Below are positions 57,493 through 64,000 of a stretch of DNA of 64,000 bases, one piece after another (the stretch's first letter is position 1; each line of letters opens with the position of its first letter). The stretch lies in the NCBI GenBank assembly GCA_004369085.1, contig ML210326.1, positions 1-64,000 on the forward strand, read 5' to 3'. The translations under genes were made by a program, and so were the position numbers. The stretch is from Coprinopsis marcescibilis (Eukaryota; Basidiomycota; Agaricomycetes; Agaricales; Psathyrellaceae). The notes under the pieces are model-generated. The model ran no database searches. It had not been told where the DNA came from and saw nothing but the letters and a program-made list of their open reading frames with translations.

Positions 57493-57815
57493 GAAATACA
57501 ATAGAGAATCGAACTGGGTCAGATCTATGTATGAAATCGACCAGCTGGAAAAGCGCTCAAGAAATGCCACTGGTCCGAAGCCTGAGATTACACTTTATGC
57601 CAGCTTTATTTGTCAATGTTGATGGTCACTCATTAATTAGGTCGCGGGAGAAGAAAGAGATATCGGACGGTTTATCTCCTGGCATCTCCCCTTTCTCCGC
57701 TGGCCTTAGCCACTGTCGTGTGTCTCCAAAGGTGCGGTCAATTTTCGTGCTCTGAAGTCGTTGCAAAGGTGCTAAACGTATTTGGTGTAGGGCTACTCCA
57801 ATAACCAATACCAAG
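57493..57815. other. Intergenic region
   Basis: Spacer between the F-box gene and the next plus-strand gene; nothing recognised. Confidence 0.5.
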
Positions 57816-58427
57816 ATGCCAGATTCTCCAGAGACCCCGGACGCTATGCACCCAATCAGTAGTGACGAGCTCGAGAAGGGGCTCTTGTACGCAGTCCTCT
57901 CGTATCGAGGAGAGCTGGCTTCTTGGAATTGGACCTTCTTCGTTCCAAACCCATCCACGACACCGATTGGCTCTGCAGGAACGATCTTCCATGTCATCGA
58001 CAACGAGACTGCGGGAGAATGGAAGTTTGAAACGGAACAGAAGGATGTGATTAGTTCTCCACATGTTGTGGCCATAATACGGCTAGCAGATGTGAGTTTT
58101 CTAGGGGAATACGATGACATCGTTGGACCAGATAGTCTCTTGCCCATGTTCAAGACGGTGGAGATCCCGACCGCGGGGACAGTGGCAAATGCAGAGTTTA
58201 GCTCAAGAACGTGGTTTTTGGAGGCGATTGGTGTTCTGCATGACTGTGGGGTTGTACAGTGCGACGATGGGTGGCTGTTGGAACGAGAAATCAGGCGATG
58301 TGCGTTCACCGCGATGGACAAGTTCTTAGATAACAAAGGTACGTCGCCTGTTGCCTTAACTGCATCCACTTTGTCTCATTATGGGAATACAGGGTGGACA
58401 GCTTACAGATCAGAGCATTGTATATGA
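57816..58427 (+). CDS. Conserved Agaricomycete protein of unknown function
   Basis: Two exons, 57816-58338 and 58393-58427 (185 aa). Recognisable as a widespread basidiomycete small protein by KGLLYAVLSYRGELASWNW, FHVIDNE, LLPMFKTVEIP, CGVVQCDDGWLLEREI and the GWTAYRSEHC end, which sits on its own 35-nt exon. No signal peptide and no catalytic motif were seen. Function is unknown; it may belong to one of the fungal DUF families, but I cannot name it safely. A 247-codon frame on the opposite strand (57626-58369) is a shadow. Confidence 0.82.
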   Translation: MPDSPETPDAMHPISSDELEKGLLYAVLSYRGELASWNWTFFVPNPSTTPIGSAGTIFHVIDNETAGEWKFETEQKDVISSPHVVAIIRLADVSFLGEYDDIVGPDSLLPMFKTVEIPTAGTVANAEFSSRTWFLEAIGVLHDCGVVQCDDGWLLEREIRRCAFTAMDKFLDNKGTSPVALTASTLSHYGNTGWTAYRSEHCI

Positions 58428-59144
58428 TTCGGTATTGCTTTCCTCACATCTCTTGGGCGGTATGTCGCCTCGGTTCGCAGAACACAGTCCCTCTTCTGCT
58501 CATCTGACAATGGTTACACACCCTTTCACCAGTGCTTTCAGGATCAAACGCTTTTAACAGGGGACAAGATTTCATAGATCACTATCCCATCCACGGTGCA
58601 ACATCTTTCGAGCTCGATATTTTCACTAGATACAAGCCGTCCACAGCGATAGAAACGGCCGGCACTTGTATACCCCTTGGGAATGTTCTGGGGTTTTACC
58701 GGCATCGATTGTAATTGCTTTCCTGCTGTTCATGTCAACGCACTAGATCCGAAGTTTACAGGATTATGATTATGACGTCAGTTCCTTTCGCAGATCTTAT
58801 GATCTCATCTCAATGGTAATCGTAATCATCGGGTCGAATGACACCGTCGTCACTGTGATATCTTCATTCATTGCTCGACTTTCGCCTGTGAGTACCGACC
58901 TTACAGACCGACCTGGTTCTATTCGGATTTCGATTTTGCTATCTTCGGGTTTACATCAATGACGAAATGCCCGTATGGGGACGTACACACTGCCAACGAA
59001 TTCCAAGTTCGTTTATTTAAAGATCTACTCGCCCCGGGTCAGCGTGGCCCGCGATCGACAAGCGCTGTGACTTCTGGGGTTGTTTCTGGATACTTCTTGC
59101 CCGAATTTACTCGATCTAACTTGTTTTGTAAAAGTCGCCATTCG
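58428..59144. other. Intergenic region
   Basis: About 700 nt without a supported gene. GTTCGTTTATTTAAAG near 59008 is a TATA-like element of the next gene. The in-frame extension upstream of 59145 lacks coding character. Confidence 0.5.
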
Positions 59145-60046
59145 ATGCTGGTATCTTATTTCTATCAGAGCCTATTGCTTTGTCTCTGGTCCTTTCAAGC
59201 ATCGGCTGGCCCGACAATCTCCCTTTATCACGCCAGGGCACTGGCAAATAATACGGTCACGGTTAACGGACCAGAAAGCTACTGGTACCTTCCTCTCTAG
59301 TGCGCTTCCTGTGTTACCCGCTGATACCCGCCTTCGCTAGCTTGATTGTTCCCAAGTCGGTGTTCAAGTCTTCGGTTTACCGATTAAGCTTATGGCCCCA
59401 TAGAGACCAACATACAGATATTGGCGATAGCGAGTATCCTGGAGGCACGACGACATACTGTTCTAAACTCGCTAAATACGATTCGTCGCAAGGAGAACTT
59501 CCACCCGGCTTTTGGACGAATGTGGACCATGTGTCCGGGCCTGGGGTGAACGGCGGACGATATACCCAATGTAGGTCACACAACTACCGTTGACCTGTCT
59601 ATTCCAAGAAACATCCTTTCCTTCTCCTTAGTGACTGGCTGCATCAACCCAAACCTTGTGGACAGATTGAACCCAGAAGATCAAGGTGGCCAGTATGATT
59701 CTAGTGGCGGCCCCAGTGGAATTGGGAATCCGGAATACAGCCTCTGCATCGGGTCCGTCTTATCCACCTCAGATGAGATTAGAGACGCCACATTCACGAT
59801 CAACTTCCACAGGTACAACCACTACGTCGAGCTTCTCGAGCCATTGGGACCTCGAGCGTGCATCCGGTGCTGCGATGACCCCGATGATTGTCCGACCAAA
59901 CTAGGTAATGTGCCTGCCATTTTGATCCATCGGGGTTTGGACGTCGCAGGTTCGCGCACGACGCTGATTATGCGATTTTTGGGGTTTTTATAGATAGGAG
60001 TGGGTGCCCTGCGGTGATCCCTGGGAATTACTTTGATTGTGATTGA
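59145..60046 (+). CDS. Secreted cysteine-rich protein, Agaricomycete family of unknown function
   Basis: Four exons: 59145-59284, 59389-59570, 59632-59904 and 59994-60046 (215 aa). An N-terminal signal (MLVSYFYQSLLLCLWSFQASA) is followed by a mature part with DIGDSEYPGGTTTYCSKLAK, PPGFWTNVDHVSGPGVNGG, TGCINPNLVDRLNPEDQGGQ, YVELLEPLGPRACIRCC and the end GCPAVIPGNYFDC. These blocks mark a common mushroom family of secreted proteins with conserved paired cysteines; no function is established to my knowledge. The 104-nt first intron ends in AAG and restores SYCLWPHRDQH. A small-protein role at the cell surface or as an effector is only inference. Confidence 0.82.
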
Positions 60047-61111
60047 AGCTTGAAGGAGAGACTCGGCGGGTCCGGGGTGGTCGCAAGCGGAATGTATCTG
60101 TACCTACCAAAGATAGAAGCATCGCTCATAGTTCGAGTATGTAGCAACAGGTGCTGAAGGCCACAAGGCTATCAATGATCATCGCTATCGAGTGCCACAC
60201 TGTATGTGCACTCGTGGCATCGATACTAGTAAATACGATACCAGTTGATGAAAATAGGCGGCCTGATCTGACCTGATACAGGCTGATAAGGCTGAAAGGG
60301 ACTGGCATCGTGAACTGGGGCAGGTACTTGAAGCTACTTGAAATGTTCCAGCTTGTTGGTTGTGAGAGTTTCGAGAGCGTATGGGCGAGGCCAATTTGGG
60401 TTCGACTTGTTCGTTGTGCCAAAGCTTGGACTGCCAAGGATTGAATGATCGAGTTAGATACGGTCGCGAACATGCAGTTAGTTATAGACCCAACACAACA
60501 CGTTTCCGGGCTGATGCTGGTGAAATTGAAGAAGACCAAGCGGTTAAAACTCCTATTCAATGGGCCAAACCTTCGGTATTCAATTTTCTAGCACGTTTTC
60601 TACTATTGGCAAAGGCCCAGCTATTATCGCTTCTTCAGCCGAGTCGTAGGCTGCAGCAGGTTGGACCCTGTTGTTCTCGGCTTTATTCACGGAGCGAAGC
60701 AAGGCGCACCTCGACCACAGCCCCTTAATAATTCAACTGCAGCGCACTGTGGCACTCTCTTACCGAAAGATAGGGAAGATCACGGTCTCATCTCCGAGTA
60801 CAGCCTCCAAGGCGAGCATTTCAGATATGCGCTCACAGAGGAGGAGAGGGTTATATCATAAGCAGGAGTATCTATATAATATCTATAGGGTACACATAGG
60901 GAATAAAGGTTGTAATAATATGGCGTTCGAAGGCCCAATCATATATAAATGATGGTAAAGTCTAAGCTCTAGTAGGCTCTAGGCTGTCTAAAGATAAAAT
61001 GAGGATGTGTCATGACCATTAGTAGTATCATACGCGAATAAAAAAGGTTCTGCATAGGTGCATAAGAGTGAACATGAATAGATTCCATGCGGTGTGCTGC
61101 ATTGCCATAGC
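60047..61111. other. Intergenic region
   Basis: About 1.06 kb. Frames at 60126-60560 (minus) and 60381-60728 (plus) overlap each other and show no domain. An AT-rich stretch lies at 60,840-61,080. No gene is supported. Confidence 0.5.
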
Positions 61112-62015
61112 TCAGATCGAGTATTGTATGTCAGTTGTGATGGTATAGATGCAATTCATCCATCCAGGTATCTGGAAAAGCAAGTTCAGCATGGAGAGTC
61201 TAAATAACCTCTCAACGTTAGACATGCACTTACCAGGCCTCGCACCATAACCGCCACTCTATCTCCAGGTGTCAAAGTCTCCAGGAGCGTGTCAGGGACG
61301 GTCCCTGTCGGAAGCTCAGGTCCAGCTTTGGAATCGGAACCGGCATTGGTTTCGGAGAGTTGGGACGGCACGGTTTCTTGGGGTTCGCCCAAGGAAAACT
61401 GCCGCTTCGCACCCAACTCCAATGAGCTTTCAGGGGACTCGATGTCGTGTATGAGCCAGCGGTTAGGGTTGGTGATGTTCCAGCGGTGGATTTGTCGTTC
61501 GGGGTAGACCTCAATAGGTTCGAGAAGGATGTTCTGCGCCACGTCGTTGGATTTTATAACCGCTGCTTCGAACACGGTCGAGCCCGAGCATACGCCTGTT
61601 GCGAAGAGCGGTTGTGTTAGCTTTCGGATTTAACCTGGCTACATCACATCCGACGCGACGCAACGCGAGCTAGACAAATGAATGACATGGTATGCTCACC
61701 TTCGTACGTGCATTCCGCGTCGCATGAAATGGTAAAGTTTACCCTCCTTGGTTTGACGGTGAGACCTTCGTAGGTCGGGATTGGGGGCGAAAGAAGGTAG
61801 CACCACTCTTCGTCCCAGCCTGTTTGGATCGAGGCTGGTCCAGTCAGAGCTTCGCGCGTCGAAGAAACGCTGGGCCAGTACTGGGCGTATTCCGTGATCA
61901 TGACAGCAAGTTCTGCTGGCAGATACTGAAGCAGGTGGCGTCGAACGGCGAAGACGTCCTCCTGCGTGGGCGTGTACGCGAACTGTGTGTTCTCGATGCA
62001 CTTGGAAGTCCACAT
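61112..62015 (-). CDS. Conserved Agaricomycete protein of unknown function
   Basis: Minus strand, three exons: 62015-61700, 61595-61234 and 61171-61112 (245 aa). The N-terminal half carries LLQYLPAELAVMITEYAQYWP, an F-box-like helical start seen in several mushroom hypothetical proteins. A beta-rich part follows with PRRVNFTISCDAECTYEG and IHRWNITNPNRWLIHD, then GDRVAVMVRGL plus a PGWMNCIYTITTDIQYSI end supplied by the last exon. No signal peptide or membrane segment is seen. The last exon is the least certain: without splicing the frame runs on and stops at 61186. Function is unknown. Confidence 0.7.
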
Positions 62016-62640
62016 ATCGGTTGTGCGGTGTATCGGTTGGGAGGAAGTGTCGGTGAAGGGGTACGGATCCGTTTGGGGTGCAGAAAAAAGTCGAACGAGG
62101 GCGGTGGCCTCGAGTAGGGGCCTATATCTACAGTTTGGGGATATCGTGTCAGGCCGTGTCGTTATGCGGTGGCAGTTCCAGGAACGTCGGCCAACATTTA
62201 TGGCGTTGGGCCGTTGGCTGTTCGCGCTGGGAACCCCAAATGATCTGACCTATTCTGGGTCCAGAGAGCTGGATCGACCGTTCTCTATGCCTCGAGGCCG
62301 GCTGTTCAGGTTTGAGGTGAATCGAAGTCGAAGACAGCTGGGTCTAGCAATGGTCCCCAGGAAGAGGCCCCTGAAACAGGTTTGGGCCGTGATTACATTT
62401 TATCATGTGTGGGATGAACCCTTGTGGAGCAGGTCCCCCAGTAACGAGTGGTGCCCGCTGATGATAATGACGAGCCTTGAGGCAGAGATAGAGCTCGAGA
62501 CCGCGATTAGTGTTTGGAGCGCGCGGAATGCGCAGGAAATGCTCGTTGGAGATGATGGCGAAGTTGCAAAGGGTGTGACTTATCTAAATCAGACTGATAG
62601 AACATGGCCCGAACATTCCACGCACGCGGAAAACGACTGA
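62016..62640 (+). other. Long open frame of uncertain status
   Basis: A plus-strand frame stays open from 61966 to 62640 (224 codons), overlapping the 5' end of the minus-strand gene by 50 nt. The part after 62080 has fair coding look (WAVITFYHVWDEPLW, WCPLMIMTSLEAEIELET) but no family was recognised. No clear start or intron can be fixed. Confidence 0.3.
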
Positions 62641-62784
62641 ACGCGTCTTACACTCTCAAGAAGATTGGTCATTTCAGAATTAGGTTTTCATAGTTGAACA
62701 TTGAAACTTGAACAGATCGAAGGGGTATATATTGCTGATCGCACGTATTGTGAAGAGTGTCGCAGAACTACTGTATAGCCTAGG

Positions 62785-63932
62785 CTATGATAAACGCCGC
62801 AACACGAACTCGTACACACCAAGTGTGATCATAGATGAAGGTACGGCGCGAACCATGTGTGGTGTTAGACCTCCGTAAAGACCCGCAACACCCTCCTGCA
62901 TCCAGATCGAACGAAAGCATTGCAAGAGACCGGTAAATTTTGGTACTCCGTTCTCTGCTGGAGGTTGCCGTAGACGTGTTCTGACGACCTGCGATGGTTA
63001 ATACTACTATCGCAAAGGGGAATACAACATGCACCTCGTGTGGATATGTTATCAAACTGGAAGAAAATTTGGAGAAACCTGCTGCCCCGGTTGTGCTCAT
63101 TCAGCTTCCAAGTTCACTGAAGGTCTCCTTTTCGAAGCTACGAGAACCCTGTTGCCTGAACGGTCGACCAAGGGCTAACTTCAGGTGCTCGTAGAGCGAC
63201 AAATGAAGAACAGTGTCAACAGTCCCTAGATAGCTGGCACTGATTCCTTTATAGAATCCACGGAAGCCTTCTTGTTGCGCTATTTGTCGGGTACAATCAA
63301 AGGCGTTCTTATATCGCCGAGCGCGACCGCTTCCGTCCTTTTTCGAGTGGTCGAGCTGAAGCCTGGTTCTGATTAGCCAGATGGGATTGAGAGCAGTTGC
63401 CCTGACCAGATTGGAAGACATAGCCGCCAGAGCATTAACCAAGGTTGCATCACGTCGTTGGCTCAACGCGTTTCCCCAGAGCCGTTTGGAATTGCCGTAG
63501 ACAAAGTACTTCATTGAAGCCCCAGGAACGACGCCGATCAAGCTTGGACCCAGACCGCGAAAGTAACCACGCCAGCCTTCAAATCGCCCAATGGAAGTGA
63601 ACATCCGACAAGTTTCGTTCAAGCTTTGGATAAAGGTCCTTAGCACCGTCTGGTGTAACCCAGACTTCCCAACAAGAGGCCCAACGGTTGACTGATCGAC
63701 ACGAGACACTGAGGGGTATAGGTCGGATTGAAGGCGGACCCTGACGACGTCCAATGGAGAAGTTGAGACCACAGTGGCCACACCTCCGCAGCTATTTAAA
63801 AGAATCATCTTGAGGCTTCCATACTACGAGCAAGACACACCCAGGTGGCAGGAAATAATGAACGCACGCGCCGGCAATCAAATGAGCCAGAACTGGAGGG
63901 TGGGCTTCGAGTTTTTTGGAAGTCTGAATCAT
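62785..63932 (-). CDS. RIM2: Mitochondrial carrier, pyrimidine nucleotide type (Rim2-like)
   Basis: Minus strand, four exons: 63932-63868, 63791-63148, 63081-63035 and 62988-62785 (319 aa). Three carrier repeats each show a PX[DE]XX[KR]-type signature: SPLDVVRVR in the first, LNPIWLIRTR (the Trp variant typical of this subfamily) in the second and YPHEVVRTR in the third. FRGLGPSLIGVVPGASMKYFVYG and YKGISASYLGTVDT match yeast Rim2 and animal SLC25A33/36, which exchange pyrimidine nucleotides across the inner mitochondrial membrane and support mtDNA maintenance. The 66-nt intron 63082-63147 is read through as coding in one frame until a stop but must be removed to reach the third repeat. Confidence 0.9.
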
Positions 63933-64000
63933 TTTGGAGTTAATGCACAGAGAGCAGACGGACGTCTATTCAGGAGGTTGATTAAAGAGCTTGGAACTTT
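63933..64000. other. Right edge, promoter side of the carrier gene
   Basis: 68 nt upstream of the minus-strand carrier start; nothing recognised. Confidence 0.4.

Noticed and set aside
57626..58369. 247-codon minus-strand frame
   Set aside because: It lies antisense to a conserved plus-strand gene (57816-58427) and its translation has no coding character of its own.

Overview
The window looks like nuclear DNA of an Agaricomycete (mushroom-forming basidiomycete). Coding regions are cut by many short introns (mostly 42-65 nt, GT-AG, with a CTNA-type branch point near the 3' end). The gene content is also typical: a cospin-type (I66) protease inhibitor array, GH55 glucanases, a Yor1-type ABC transporter, a basidiomycete-type P450, several F-box/LRR genes and small lineage-specific secreted proteins. 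The assignment is an inference from gene content and intron style; no rRNA or barcode is present.

Layout, left to right. 1-1.9 kb: no secure gene. 1.9-3.5 kb: FHA-RING ubiquitin ligase (Dma1/Chf type). 3.8-9.0 kb: tandem array of three I66 inhibitor genes plus one relic, each gene duplicated together with its promoter and 3' flank. 10.0-15.5 kb: Dnf1-type P4-ATPase lipid flippase (10 exons). 16.4-19.6 kb: Zn(II)2Cys6 transcription factor. 20.9-22.9 kb: F-box/LRR protein. 24.0-30.2 kb: Yor1-like ABCC transporter in 35 exons, including 11-, 14- and 22-nt micro-exons. 30.4-32.2 kb (minus): F-box-like protein. 32.2-34.7 kb: gene-poor, with an AT-rich part. 34.8-36.9 kb: cytochrome P450. 38.5-52.7 kb: two convergent GH55 exo-beta-1,3-glucanase paralogues facing each other, with a tRNA-His, mitochondrial dihydrolipoamide dehydrogenase and an AGC-type kinase between them. 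54.1-54.6 kb (minus): small Bet1/Sft1-type SNARE. 55.5-57.5 kb: F-box/LRR protein. 57.8-58.4 kb: conserved unknown protein. 59.1-60.0 kb: secreted Cys-rich protein. 61.1-62.0 kb (minus): unknown protein. 62.8-63.9 kb (minus): Rim2-type mitochondrial pyrimidine-nucleotide carrier.

Most genes are single-copy housekeeping or transport functions with no sign of an operon-like pathway. Two local expansions stand out. The inhibitor array shows copy birth and decay, including a lost splice acceptor in its last member. The GH55 pair shares all intron positions except one intron, which is present only in the plus-strand copy and begins with GC instead of GT. I found no convincing previously undescribed multi-gene system; the most informative observations concern duplication and gene structure. 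All exon models were built by hand from reading frame, splice consensus and family knowledge, and none was checked against transcripts.
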